Source: Clostridium acetobutylicum ATCC 824 (GTDB lineage: Bacteria; Bacillota; Clostridia; Clostridiales; Clostridiaceae). From it: DNA of 64,000 bases. Below are positions 25,128 through 34,799 of this stretch, piece by piece. The notes beneath the pieces were generated by a model. That model searched no databases, was not told the DNA's origin, and saw only the letters and a program-made list of their open reading frames with translations. The DNA lies in assembly GCF_000008765.1 (NCBI RefSeq), contig NC_003030.1, positions 2,576,001 through 2,640,000 on the forward strand, given 5' to 3'. The translations under genes were made by a program, and so were the position numbers. How positions within the stretch are numbered: the first letter of the stretch is position 1; every line of letters begins with the position of its first letter.

Positions 25128-25538
25128 CTAGTACTTTCTATGATAAAAAACAACACATAAAAAGTATACTAATGGCATAAAAAACAAGGTTATAATTAAA
25201 AATCTATCTATTGATAGTGAAATAACGTTTTTTAAAATTACAATCGCAATTATATAATAATAAGAAATCCAAAAAGCCTTCTGTCCTGATTTTGTATTTA
25301 TAAATACATTTCTTTCTTCATTCTCCAGTTCTACATTCTTCATCATATCTATTCTTTTCTCACTTAGCTTATACACTACAAAACTTCCTAATCCTACCGG
25401 AATGCATCCAAGAGCGATGCCAAACATAAGTTTTTTTTCATATCCTAAAAAAAATCCTATCCCCAAAGCTGCTATTCCCACTAAAATAAACATACATGAA
25501 TATATATTTTGTTTTTTTATATAATTTGATAAATCCAT
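25128..25538 (-). CDS. Four-helix membrane protein paired with an HTH regulator
   Basis: A 136-residue protein with two N-terminal helices (SCMFILVGIAALGIGFFLGYE, LMFGIALGCIPVGLGSFVVY), a charged middle segment (KRIDMMKNVELENEERNVFI) and two C-terminal helices. Small XRE regulators followed by such a four-helix protein are a common Firmicutes pair of unknown role. It starts 53 bases after the HTH gene, with AAGGAG upstream. Confidence 0.65.
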   Translation of the reverse strand: MDLSNYIKKQNIYSCMFILVGIAALGIGFFLGYEKKLMFGIALGCIPVGLGSFVVYKLSEKRIDMMKNVELENEERNVFINTKSGQKAFWISYYYIIAIVILKNVISLSIDRFLIITLFFMPLVYFLCVVFYHRKY

Positions 25539-25591
25539 AGTAACAACTCCTTAAAGTTATTTTATCTTAATAAATTCCCGTTATGCTGTTA

Positions 25592-25786
25592 TTAGTCCTC
25601 AAATATGAAGACATTTTCAATTGTAAGTTCAAAACTTTTTGCAATCTTGTGTGCCAAAAATATGGAAGGATTGTACCTCTCATTTTCAAGAGATATAATA
25701 GTTTGTCTTGATACACTTACTCTCTCTGCTAATTCCTGTTGTGTAAGCCCAAATTGTTCTCTGAGTTTTCGTATATTATTTTTCAC
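25592..25786 (-). CDS. Small XRE-family HTH regulator
   Basis: A 64-residue protein that is almost all helix-turn-helix: IRKLREQFGLTQQELAERVSVSRQTIISLE and PSIFLAHKIAKSFELTIENVFIFED. The start is GTG, 7 bases after AAAGGGG. It is first of a two-gene operon with the membrane protein, whose activity it may sense or control. Confidence 0.85.
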   Translation of the reverse strand: MKNNIRKLREQFGLTQQELAERVSVSRQTIISLENERYNPSIFLAHKIAKSFELTIENVFIFED

Positions 25787-25928
25787 CTTAGTTCCCCTTT
25801 CATGTAAAGCTACCTTTACATTACTATTATATTAATATTTTCACTTAGCATCAAGCTTACTTTACATTAAAGTATTAACTTATGGTAAAATTATAATATA
25901 ATTGTAAAAAACTTTTGGAGGTTTAAAT

Positions 25929-26555
25929 ATGAAAATTGATAGCATTATTTTTGATTTAGATGGAACTCTATGGAATTCTATAGAAGGAGTTTGTGAAGCC
26001 TGGAAAGTTGTCCTTAAAAGACATTCAAATATAAATAAAATAATTACTCCAAAGGACATAAAAGCTAGTATGGGGCTTCAGATAGATGAAATTGGAAAGC
26101 TTTTATTTCCTGAAGAAGACGAAAAAATGCAGCTTCAATTAATGAATGAATGCTGTGATGAAGAAAAGTTATATTTAGGAGAACATGGTGGAAAATTATT
26201 CGCCAAGCTTGAACCCACACTAAACAAGTTATCTCAAAAGTATAAACTCTTCATTGTAAGTAATTGTGAGGATGGTTATATACAGAGTTTCTTTAAAGCT
26301 CATGGACTTAATAAATACTTCACTGACTTCGAATGTTCAGGAGTTACAGGACTATCTAAAGGAGAAAATAATAAATTGATAATAAAAAGAAATTCTTTAA
26401 AAAACCCGGTATACGTTGGTGATACTCTAAAAGATTTTGAATCAGCCAAAATAGCCAATATTCCTTTTGTATATGCAAGATATGGCTTTGGTGATGTTAA
26501 TGAGTATGATTATGTAATTGACAGTTTTGAAGAAATGTTAACCTTAGACTTATAG
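25929..26555 (+). CDS. HAD-superfamily phosphatase
   Basis: A 208-residue cytoplasmic enzyme. The nucleophile motif I is IIFDLDGTLWNS, motif II is LFIVSNC, the Lys of motif III lies in the SGVTGLSKGENN region, and motif IV is YVGDTLKDFESAK. A helical cap (residues 15-80) makes it a subfamily I phosphatase (phosphoglycolate-phosphatase-like). Its substrate is unknown. TTGGAGG precedes the ATG. Confidence 0.85.
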   Translation: MKIDSIIFDLDGTLWNSIEGVCEAWKVVLKRHSNINKIITPKDIKASMGLQIDEIGKLLFPEEDEKMQLQLMNECCDEEKLYLGEHGGKLFAKLEPTLNKLSQKYKLFIVSNCEDGYIQSFFKAHGLNKYFTDFECSGVTGLSKGENNKLIIKRNSLKNPVYVGDTLKDFESAKIANIPFVYARYGFGDVNEYDYVIDSFEEMLTLDL

Positions 26556-26637
26556 TTTTACTTATACATGCAGCCAAATGTCTTCAGTTGGCATTTAGCT
26601 ACATTGCGGTTAAGTTTAAAATATATTACCCCATAAT

Positions 26638-27393
26638 TTAATTGCAAATAAGTTTTGAAATATCAGAATTGAGTTCATAATACCAATTGTCTATATTATT
26701 AATAATAAACTTATTTATATCCTTATAATATGTAATTTTAACATAGGAACCATCCTTATAGCATATAGTGATTTCTTTTCCATTTAGATTACCGCTAGTC
26801 TTTAATCCTAAATTATGAGGAGTTGAACTTTCAAGAATTTTCAAAATCTTTTCCTTCAAACTTCCACTCATTATTGTAATCTTGCTATTTCCTTGTCTAT
26901 CATTTACATCTGATACTTCAACATCGCTAACATCCTTTAATTCTAATTTTGATGGATCTATATTTTCAGGTTTAGGAGATAAATTCTCATCCAATGAGGT
27001 TACACCGCAAACTTGTCCATAGACTCTTAAATAAGCTCCTACTATAGTATCCTTTTTATACAAAATAACTGCTTCAATATCCCTCTTATCCATTGGCTGG
27101 GATTTTTCATATACTTTATAGCTAACTTCTCTAACCCTCTCCCCTTCATATTTTTCAAGATTAAACCCGCTTAATTTTGATGCAGTATTATATATATTGA
27201 ATTTGTAAGTACTTTTATTAGGAAGCCTATAATATTTACCTTTTCCTTCATGCTCTATTCTAAAACCATATTTTGTAAGCAAACTATTAACTTGTCCCCT
27301 ATTTTCTTGCGATTTTACTTGATTAAATGAAAGTAGTACTATTATTGTTGTTAAAAACACAGCTGCTAACGCTATCTTCTTTTTTCTATTCAT
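26638..27393 (-). CDS. Exported protein, DUF4830-like
   Basis: A 251-residue protein with an N-terminal signal or anchor (RKKKIALAAVFLTTIIVLLSF). Residues 35-135 read VNSLLTKYGFRIE, FNIYNTASKLSGFNLEKYEGERVREVSYKVY and VILYKKDTIVGAYLRVYGQVCG, which resembles the DUF4830 pattern of small Firmicutes exported domains. The C-terminal 110 residues are unassigned. Its role is unknown; it is monocistronic with GAGAGGG before the ATG. Confidence 0.55.
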   Translation of the reverse strand: MNRKKKIALAAVFLTTIIVLLSFNQVKSQENRGQVNSLLTKYGFRIEHEGKGKYYRLPNKSTYKFNIYNTASKLSGFNLEKYEGERVREVSYKVYEKSQPMDKRDIEAVILYKKDTIVGAYLRVYGQVCGVTSLDENLSPKPENIDPSKLELKDVSDVEVSDVNDRQGNSKITIMSGSLKEKILKILESSTPHNLGLKTSGNLNGKEITICYKDGSYVKITYYKDINKFIINNIDNWYYELNSDISKLICN

Positions 27394-27698
27394 CTCAAAA
27401 CCCTCTCAAAGCATAGTAAGTAATATTTTTTACTATATTATAGCATATTTAATTTAATGGTAATATAAAGTTTTTATGAATTTCTTAATAAGCTATTAAT
27501 ATCTACACAATAAATCTCATAAGCACTTAAATAATATTCTTTAGCATATTCAATTTCTAATAAGTATATAAGCTAATAAAAGTATCCTTAATTCTATAAG
27601 TGTTTAAGTAAAATATTTAAGTTATCTTTGATACGTAATCTATTTCCTTATAATCGATAACATTGATTTTTTTACAATGAAGCCACTACAAAACTAAC

Positions 27699-28015
27699 CT
27701 ACGGTGTAGCAAGCAGAACAAAAAACTGATGGAACATATTTGGTTCACTCCTGATACTCGGTGTAAAGATTTTTCTTCCTCATGCATGTATGAGAAAGAA
27801 AAAATTGCACATACTACTATTCGAGTATGATATCTAGTTAGCTAAAAATGCTCAGTAAGCTTTAAAAGATTGACCTATACTTGAAGGTCAAATGACTATG
27901 GATCTACAACAAGATCAAAAACTATCTATTGTAAATTTGTAATACCTCAGCATAATAGTTAAATTATTAAATAAAAGCATCGTAGAGTCTTATATTAAGA
28001 TAATACGATGTTTTT
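27699..28015 (+). ncRNA. Candidate structured small RNA
   Basis: Five stems occur in order: CTAC/GTAG (27699-27709), GAAC/GTTC (27732-27746), an outer stem ATACTCG/CGAGTAT (27754-27760 with 27822-27828) enclosing a 13-bp hairpin (TTTTTCTT-CTCAT with ATGAG-AAGAAAAA, 27770-27803), and TTGACC/GGTCAA (27870-27891). A terminator-like hairpin closes the series at 27978-28015. No protein gene precedes that terminator, so a separate transcript is likely. I cannot match it to a known RNA family, and the 5' end is not defined. Confidence 0.4.
27978..28015 (+). terminator. Orphan terminator
   Basis: The CATCGTA / TACGATG stem is followed by TTTTTAT on the forward strand. There is no annotated gene upstream on this strand for more than 1.4 kb. 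Confidence 0.65.
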
Positions 28016-28380
28016 ATCTATATAATTAATATTAAATAAAATTAAAGTAGAATCGCTGCATTAAATTTTACTGATGATATTTTACCAATCCATAAAGATA
28101 CATATCCTTCTCTTTCCATATACTTATTCTACTCCTTTACTTTATTCTAAACCATTCTGGCAAATGATAAACTCCATCATCACCCAGTTAATCTACATAT
28201 CTTTATTACATTGGATGATATTTAAAAATTAGATTTATTCAGTGTTTCCACTTTTGCTAAGTATAATAAAATACTATTATTGCTTTACTCAGTAAAATTA
28301 AATTTATCATACATAATTCATAAGATAATAGGAAAACTTACTACTAATAACCAAAAAAAATTTAAGGAGTGAGTTTTCTT

Positions 28381-30300
28381 ATGAGTGAAACCATATCAGA
28401 AAAGTCAGAGGGAAGGGTAAGCTACCATGATTCTGTAGAAGAAATGGTAAAAAAAATTAGAGAAGATGGAATGTCTAATGTTTTTGATAGATATGCCCTT
28501 CAAGAGAAAATACGATGTAAGTTTTGTCTAGAAGGTTTAAGCTGTCAGCTTTGCTCTAATGGTCCTTGTAGAATAAGTGAAAAAACAGGCCAAGAGAAAG
28601 GAGTTTGCGGTATAGGCCCAGATGCAATGGCAATGAGAAATTTTCTTCTAAAAAATATAATGGGTGCTGGTACATATAGCCATCATGCTTATGAAGCCTA
28701 TAGAACCTTAAAGGCTACTGCTGAAGGAAGAACACCTTTTAAAATAACAGATGAAAACAAACTTAAATGGATGTGTGAAAAGCTTGGCATTGATACAGCT
28801 CAATCTATAAACGATATGGCCTTTGAGCTTGCTGTAATCCTTGAGGATCAACAAAGAATTGGAGTTGAAGATCAAAATGTTATGGTTGAGGCCTTTGCTC
28901 CAAAGAAAAGAATAGAAGCTTGGAAAAAACTAGGCATATATCCTGCTGGAACAGTTCATGAAGAGCAAAACTGTGTTGCAAGCTGCCTTACAAACGTAGA
29001 TGGAAGTCATATATCTCTTGCTATGAAAGCCTTAAGACTTGGAATAGCTACAATATATAACACTCAAATAGGTCTTGAAATGGTTCAGGATATATTGTTT
29101 GGAACACCAACACCTCATGAAGTTAATATGGATTTAGGCATAATGGATCCTGAATATGTCAACATAGTATTCAATGGTCATCAACCTTGGATAGGTGCTG
29201 CCACTATTTTAAAAGCCAAAACTCCTGAAATTCAAGATATGGCAAAGCAGGCTGGTGCTAAAGGTTTAAGGGTTGTAGGTTCCATCGAAACAGGTCAAGA
29301 GCTTCTACAAAGATTCCCTGTTGACGAAGTATTTGTAGGTCATATGGGAAATTGGCTTGCAATAGAACCCCTTTTAGCTACAGGTACTGTTGATATATTT
29401 GCAATGGAAGAAAACTGCTCTCCTCCAGCTATTGATATGTATGCTGAAAAATATCAAGTAACCTTGGCAGCTGTAAGTACTATTATAGATTTGCCTGGAG
29501 TTAATTATAAATTTCCATACGATCCTGCACAAGCTGATGAAACAGCACAAAGATTAATTGAACTCGGAATAGAAAACTTTAAAAAGAGAAAAGAAAGACA
29601 GATAAAACCTCACGTTCCTCAAAAAATACAAAAGGCTATAGCTGGATTCTCTACCGAAGCAGTTCTTGGAGCTCTTGGCAACAAACTTGATCCACTAGTT
29701 GATGTAATAGCTAAGGGTCAGATTAAGGGAGTTGTTGCTCTTGCTAACTGTTCAACTTTACGAAATGGTCCTCAAGATTGGGTAACAATTAACCTTACAA
29801 AGGAACTTATTAAAAGAGATATTTTAGTTGTAAGCGGCGGCTGTGGTAATCATGCTCTTGAGGTTGCAGGACTTTGTACTCTCGATGCTGCAAATAATAT
29901 TGCTGGTAATGGTCTAAAAGCAGTTTGTAATGCACTTAAGATACCTCCTGTTTTAAGTTTTGGAACCTGCACAGATACAGGAAGAATTTCTATGCTTGTT
30001 ACAGCATTAGCTGAACACTTAAACGTAGATGTTCCACAACTTCCTATTGCAGTAACAGCTCCTGAGTGGATGGAACAGAAAGCTACTATAGACGGTATTT
30101 TTGCTTTAGCTTATGGTGCCTACACTCATTTATCACCTACTCCTTTTATGACTGGAGCTAGACAGCTAGTTGATTTACTTACTAATAAAGCTGAGGATGT
30201 AACTGGAGGTAAAATAGCTCTTGGCGATGACCCTATGAAGGTTGCAAATGACATTGAGGATCACATAATGAGAAAAAGGAAAGAATTAGGTTTAAGCTAA
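28381..30300 (+). CDS. cooS: Anaerobic Ni-Fe CO dehydrogenase, catalytic subunit
   Basis: A 639-residue protein interconverting CO and CO2 with ferredoxin-type carriers. The start is the ATG at 28381, 11 bases after AAGGAG; the GTG at 28369 lies inside that site. The N-terminal Fe-S motif is C46-x2-C49, C55-x2-C58-x4-C63-x12-C76 (clusters D and B). Likely C-cluster ligands are His267 (NGHQPW), Cys346, Cys457, Cys488 and Cys530, with Lys567 as the conserved active-site lysine. The fifth ligand block, GICCTGNE in classical CooS, reads GSIETGQE, so Glu303 replaces a ligand Cys. No acetyl-CoA synthase genes are nearby. Confidence 0.9.
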   Translation: MSETISEKSEGRVSYHDSVEEMVKKIREDGMSNVFDRYALQEKIRCKFCLEGLSCQLCSNGPCRISEKTGQEKGVCGIGPDAMAMRNFLLKNIMGAGTYSHHAYEAYRTLKATAEGRTPFKITDENKLKWMCEKLGIDTAQSINDMAFELAVILEDQQRIGVEDQNVMVEAFAPKKRIEAWKKLGIYPAGTVHEEQNCVASCLTNVDGSHISLAMKALRLGIATIYNTQIGLEMVQDILFGTPTPHEVNMDLGIMDPEYVNIVFNGHQPWIGAATILKAKTPEIQDMAKQAGAKGLRVVGSIETGQELLQRFPVDEVFVGHMGNWLAIEPLLATGTVDIFAMEENCSPPAIDMYAEKYQVTLAAVSTIIDLPGVNYKFPYDPAQADETAQRLIELGIENFKKRKERQIKPHVPQKIQKAIAGFSTEAVLGALGNKLDPLVDVIAKGQIKGVVALANCSTLRNGPQDWVTINLTKELIKRDILVVSGGCGNHALEVAGLCTLDAANNIAGNGLKAVCNALKIPPVLSFGTCTDTGRISMLVTALAEHLNVDVPQLPIAVTAPEWMEQKATIDGIFALAYGAYTHLSPTPFMTGARQLVDLLTNKAEDVTGGKIALGDDPMKVANDIEDHIMRKRKELGLS

Positions 30301-30404
30301 GTCTATGAATTCAATTAATATACTTAGCAAATACTAAATACAGGGTTTACATTGTTAACCCGTATATTCTAAAAATATTTATTTTCTACAAGGAGGAATA
30401 AAGT

Positions 30405-33400
30405 ATGGCAAAAAAGTTGAAAACCATGGATGGAAATGAAGCTGCAGCTTACGCTTCTTATGCCTTTACAGATGTAGCTGCAATTTATCCTATAACACCA
30501 TCCACTCCAATGGCAGAGCTAGTTGATAACTGGTCATCTCATGGAAGAAAAAACATCTTCGGGCAGCCTGTTAAAATAGTTGAAATGCAATCAGAGGCTG
30601 GTGCAGCTGGAACTGTTCACGGTTCCTTGATTGCAGGTGCACTTACAACTACATACACTGCTTCTCAAGGTCTTCTTTTAATGATACCAAACATGTATAA
30701 AATGGCTGGAGAACTTCTACCCTGCGTATTCCATGTAAGTGCTCGTGCTATTGCAACTCACGCTTTATCTATATTTGGAGACCATCAGGACGTCATGGCT
30801 GCAAGACAAACAGGTTTTGTTCTCTTAGCCTCTTCAAACGTTCAAGAGGTCATGGATTTAGCTATGGTATCACACTTAGCTGCTATTAAAGCAAGAGTGC
30901 CATTCATGCACTTCTTTGACGGTTTTAGAACATCACATGAATATCAAAAAATAGAAATGATTGATTACAATGATGTAGCTCCTCTAGTTGACTACGAATC
31001 AATTAAGGCTTTTAGGTCTAGAGCTCTTAACCCAGAACATCCTACTGTTCGTGGTACAGCTCAAAATCCTGATATCTACTTCCAGGGCAGAGAAGCTTCA
31101 AACAATTTCTACACTGCAGTTCCTGATATCGTAGAAAGCTATATGAGAGAAATAGAAAAGATAACTGGAAGAGTATATCATCCTTTTGATTACTATGGCG
31201 ACCCTGAAGCAGAGGATATAATTATTGCCATGGGTTCAGTTTGTGATACAGTTGAGGAAACTGTAGATTATTTAAGGAGTAAGGGACAAAAAGTTGGATT
31301 GTTGAAGGTTCATTTATATAGACCATTCTCTACTGACTACTTCTTTAAATATCTTCCTAAAACTATTAAAAGAATTGCAGTTCTAGACAGAACAAAGGAA
31401 CCTGGTTCAGCCGGAGAACCTCTTTATCTAGATGTAGTTAATGCCTTTTATAACCATCCAAATAAACCTGTCATAGTTGGAGGACGTTTTGGTTTAGGTT
31501 CTAAAGACACACGACCATCACAAATTTTATCTGTATTTGATAACTTAAGAGCTCAAAGCCCTAAAAATAGATTTACCATTGGAATTGTGGATGATGTTTC
31601 AAATACATCTCTACCTGAAGGTGAAATAATCGATACTACACCTCAAGGAACTATAAGATGTAAATTCTATGGTTTAGGCTCTGATGGTACAGTTGGTGCA
31701 AACAAAAGTGCTATAAAAATCATAGGTGATAATACCGATATGTACTGTCAGGCTTACTTCTCCTATGACAGTAAAAAGTCTGGAGGAAGTACTGTTTCTC
31801 ACTTAAGATTCGGAAATAAACCTATTAAATCCCCTTATCTTGTTTATGAAGCAGACTACATTGCCTGCCACAATAAATCCTTTATATATAATATAAATGT
31901 GTTAAAAGGATTAAAGAAGAACGGAATTTTTGTTCTCAACTGTCCATTTAAAGATAACGAACTTGATGAACATCTTCCTAATGCAATGAAAAAATATATT
32001 GCAGACAACAACATACAATTTTACACCATAGACGCAGTTTCAATAGCTCAAGAGGTAGGTCTTGGTTCTAGAATAAACATGATTATGCAGTCTGCTTTCT
32101 TTAAACTAGCTAACATAATACCAGTGGATAAGGCTGTTCAGTATTTGAAAGATTCTATAGAATACACTTACGGTAAAAAAGGTGCTACTATAGTTGATGC
32201 AAATAAAAAAGCTGTAGATGCCGGAGTTAACGCAGCTCACAAAGTTACTGTTCCTGAAGCCTGGAAAAATGCTGAATCCAACTATCAACCTTTAAAAGGT
32301 CTTCCCGATTTCGTTCAAAGAATTGAAAGACCTATGGCAAGGCATGAAGGTGACGAACTACCTGTAAGTGCTTTTAAAGGCATGGAAGATGGTGTATTTC
32401 CTCTTGGTATAACCGCTTATGAAAAGCGTGGAATTGCAGTTAACGTCCCAGAATGGCAAATAGACAAATGTATTCAATGTAACCAGTGTGCATATGTTTG
32501 TCCTCACAGTGTAATAAGAGCTTGTTTACTTGATGATGAGGAAAAAGAAAATGCTCCTGAAAGATTCGTTACCAAGAAGCCTGTAGGTAAAGGCCTCGAA
32601 CACCTACACTACAAAATCCAAATAAGTCCACTTGACTGTACTGGTTGCGGAAATTGTGCGGATATATGTCCTGCTCCAGGTAAAGCTTTAATTATGAAGC
32701 CTGCTGCAGAACAAATAGAAGAACAATCAGAAAACTTCGAATATGCCTTAAAGGTAAAACCTAAGGAAGGTATAATGGATATTCATACTGTAAAGGGAAG
32801 TCAATTTTCTAGACCACTTCTAGAATTTAACGGAGCTTGTCCCGGCTGTGGTGAAACACCTTATATTAAACTATTAACACAGCTTTATGGAGATAGAATG
32901 ATGATAGCAAACGCTACTGGATGCTCATCTATTTGGGGTGCAAGTGCACCTTCAATTGCATACACCACAAATAACTTCGGAAAAGGTCCTTCTTGGGGTA
33001 ACTCATTATTTGAGGATAATGCAGAGTACGGTTACGGAATGTTTTTAGGCGTTAAGCAAATGAGAGAAAGATTGGCTGAACTAATGGAAGAAGCTATTAA
33101 TTCAAATATAAATTCTGATCTTAAGGATGCTTTTAGCTTGTGGCTAGATGGCTTTGATGACGGCGATAAATCCAAGGAAGCATCAAATAAAATCCTTAGA
33201 ATCATGGAAAACGAGGACTTCAAGGGTGATAAATTATTATCTGAAATATATGATAAGAAAGATTATTTAGTTAAGAAATCCCACTGGTTAATTGGAGGAG
33301 ACGGTTGGGCATATGATATAGGCTTCGGCGGAGTAGATCAAGTGCTTGCTTTAGGTGATGATGTAAATATATTTGTAATGGATACTGAAATATACTCTAA

Positions 33401-33926
33401 TACTGGTGGTCAATCCTCAAAATCCACACCAACTGGAGCAATTGCAAAATTCGCTTCAGCAGGTAAAAAAACACGAAAAAAAGATCTTGGCTTAATGGCT
33501 ATGACTTATGGAAATGTCTATGTAACTCAAATAGCTATGGGAGCAAACATGACCCACACTATTAAAGCAATTACTGAAGCCGAAGCCTACAAAGGTCCTT
33601 CTTTAGTAATAGCTTATGCACCATGTATAAGCCACGGTATTAAAACTGGTATGGGCACCAGCATAGCTCAAGAGAAAAAAGCTGTTGAAGCAGGATACTG
33701 GCATTTATACAGATACAATCCTCTTCTAAAAGAGCAGGGAAAAAATCCATTTATACTTGATTCAAAAGAGCCAACAGAATCCTATACAGACTTTATAAAT
33801 GGAGAACTTCGTTACTCTTCACTTAAGACTATCTTCCCTGATAAGGTTGAAGATGCATTTAATAAGTCAGCAGAAAATGCAAAGGAAAGATACTCTCTTT
33901 ATAAAAAATTATCAGAATTACAGTAA
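30405..33926 (+). CDS. nifJ: Pyruvate:ferredoxin (flavodoxin) oxidoreductase
   Basis: A 1173-residue single-chain enzyme that converts pyruvate and CoA to acetyl-CoA, CO2 and reduced ferredoxin, the key step feeding solvent, acid and hydrogen formation. All domains are present: the N-terminal TPP/2-oxoacid domain (AAAYASYAFTDVAAIYPITPSTPM), the gamma domain, two 4Fe-4S motifs (CIQCNQCAYVCP about residue 690, CTGCGNCADICP about 745), the cluster-A/TPP motif GACPGCGETPY (about 810) and the TPP-binding GDGWAYDIGFGGVDQ (about 965). AAGGAGG precedes the ATG. Its length is normal for clostridial enzymes. Confidence 0.97.
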   Translation: MAKKLKTMDGNEAAAYASYAFTDVAAIYPITPSTPMAELVDNWSSHGRKNIFGQPVKIVEMQSEAGAAGTVHGSLIAGALTTTYTASQGLLLMIPNMYKMAGELLPCVFHVSARAIATHALSIFGDHQDVMAARQTGFVLLASSNVQEVMDLAMVSHLAAIKARVPFMHFFDGFRTSHEYQKIEMIDYNDVAPLVDYESIKAFRSRALNPEHPTVRGTAQNPDIYFQGREASNNFYTAVPDIVESYMREIEKITGRVYHPFDYYGDPEAEDIIIAMGSVCDTVEETVDYLRSKGQKVGLLKVHLYRPFSTDYFFKYLPKTIKRIAVLDRTKEPGSAGEPLYLDVVNAFYNHPNKPVIVGGRFGLGSKDTRPSQILSVFDNLRAQSPKNRFTIGIVDDVSNTSLPEGEIIDTTPQGTIRCKFYGLGSDGTVGANKSAIKIIGDNTDMYCQAYFSYDSKKSGGSTVSHLRFGNKPIKSPYLVYEADYIACHNKSFIYNINVLKGLKKNGIFVLNCPFKDNELDEHLPNAMKKYIADNNIQFYTIDAVSIAQEVGLGSRINMIMQSAFFKLANIIPVDKAVQYLKDSIEYTYGKKGATIVDANKKAVDAGVNAAHKVTVPEAWKNAESNYQPLKGLPDFVQRIERPMARHEGDELPVSAFKGMEDGVFPLGITAYEKRGIAVNVPEWQIDKCIQCNQCAYVCPHSVIRACLLDDEEKENAPERFVTKKPVGKGLEHLHYKIQISPLDCTGCGNCADICPAPGKALIMKPAAEQIEEQSENFEYALKVKPKEGIMDIHTVKGSQFSRPLLEFNGACPGCGETPYIKLLTQLYGDRMMIANATGCSSIWGASAPSIAYTTNNFGKGPSWGNSLFEDNAEYGYGMFLGVKQMRERLAELMEEAINSNINSDLKDAFSLWLDGFDDGDKSKEASNKILRIMENEDFKGDKLLSEIYDKKDYLVKKSHWLIGGDGWAYDIGFGGVDQVLALGDDVNIFVMDTEIYSNTGGQSSKSTPTGAIAKFASAGKKTRKKDLGLMAMTYGNVYVTQIAMGANMTHTIKAITEAEAYKGPSLVIAYAPCISHGIKTGMGTSIAQEKKAVEAGYWHLYRYNPLLKEQGKNPFILDSKEPTESYTDFINGELRYSSLKTIFPDKVEDAFNKSAENAKERYSLYKKLSELQ

Positions 33927-33960
33927 AAATAGGAGGCTAAATGCCTCCTATTTTACTGTA
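33926..33960. terminator. Strong terminator after the pyruvate oxidoreductase gene
   Basis: A 12-bp perfect stem (AAAATAGGAGGC / GCCTCCTATTTT) with a 5-base loop begins at the stop codon. A short T-run lies within the right arm. Confidence 0.92.
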
Positions 33961-34007
33961 ATTACAAATAGTTTTTTCATACCTTTCCTCCACAAATATT
34001 TTCTTAA

Positions 34008-34604
34008 CTATTTTTCTTCATTATTTACAAGCCTTATCAGGTTGTCTTTATGTCTAAGTATCAATAAACCGCAAGCTATTATTGCACAAACTGTTATTTC
34101 AATTGGTAATCTTAGAGCAATGCATGCGATTGGCATTGTTATGCCTACAGCAATTGACTTAATTGATACTATTTTTGTGAACAAACGCAGTACAAAATAA
34201 ACTACAGCTCCAGCCAATACTGCTGCTGGCGCAAGCAAAAAAAATGCACCAACCGTTGTATTTACACCCTTACCTCCATTAAAGCCCAGAAACGGAGTGT
34301 AATCATGTCCCAAAATTACTGCTATTACAATAATAGAAAGATACATACTTGTTGATATTGGTAATTTTATTTTACTAGCTATTAACATACATAAAAGAAC
34401 AGGAATTATCCCCTTTAAAATATCCATTACTTGAGTAATCATTGATATTTTAGTTCCTGCAACTCTTTTAACATTTGTAGAACCTATATTTCCACTGCCC
34501 TTAGTTCTTACATCAATTCCACTAAGCTTTTTGGTAATCAAGTATCCTGTTGGTATTGACCCACACAAAAAAGAAACCATAACTGTAATTATTACAATAA
34601 TCAT
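34008..34604 (-). CDS. plsY: Acyl-phosphate:glycerol-3-phosphate acyltransferase
   Basis: A 198-residue membrane enzyme of phospholipid synthesis that transfers an acyl group from acyl-phosphate to glycerol-3-phosphate. All three PlsY motifs are visible: GSIPTGYLITKKLSGIDVRTKGSGNIGSTN, GHDYTPFLGFNGGKGVNTTVG, and a C-terminal helix pair. Five membrane segments are predicted. Motif 2 reads HDYTPFLGF rather than the usual HxFPVFLGF. TAAGGAG precedes the ATG. It is monocistronic and may be a second copy in the genome. Confidence 0.9.
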   Translation of the reverse strand: MIIVIITVMVSFLCGSIPTGYLITKKLSGIDVRTKGSGNIGSTNVKRVAGTKISMITQVMDILKGIIPVLLCMLIASKIKLPISTSMYLSIIVIAVILGHDYTPFLGFNGGKGVNTTVGAFFLLAPAAVLAGAVVYFVLRLFTKIVSIKSIAVGITMPIACIALRLPIEITVCAIIACGLLILRHKDNLIRLVNNEEK

Positions 34605-34799
34605 CTATATCTCCTTAAAATAATTTTTTCTCAATATAATTTAATATATATTACACTATACTCCCAATTATTTATACTATTATAACACAAACTAACTCAG
34701 ATGCATTTACTTAACAAATCTTTTCTTACACTTGCTATATTGAGCATAATCAAATAAAATAGTATAGTAATCTTTAAACATGAAAAGGTGAAAATAATT

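Larger units (their letters stand above)
27394..28380. other. Long non-coding region before the CO dehydrogenase
   Basis: This 987-base region has no credible gene; the longest local ORFs are about 35 codons without ribosome sites. Its middle, 27699-28015, contains a chain of hairpins that ends in a terminator (see the candidate RNA). The right part, 28016-28368, is AT-rich and should hold the CO dehydrogenase promoter. The left part, 27394-27690, shows nothing recognisable. Confidence 0.5.

Noticed and set aside
26573-26597. Weak hairpin after the HAD phosphatase gene
   Set aside because: The stem is short and interrupted with no T-run, so it is not called as a terminator.
27730-27830. Short ORFs of about 33 codons on both strands in the pre-CO-dehydrogenase region
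   Set aside because: They fall within the hairpin series, have no ribosome sites and different frames give equally poor peptides.
30343-30361. GGGTTTAC-ATT-GTTAACCC hairpin between the CO dehydrogenase and pyruvate oxidoreductase genes, with a TTGTTAA half-site like Rex
   Set aside because: Only one Rex half-site is present and no T-run follows, so neither a Rex operator nor a terminator is supported.
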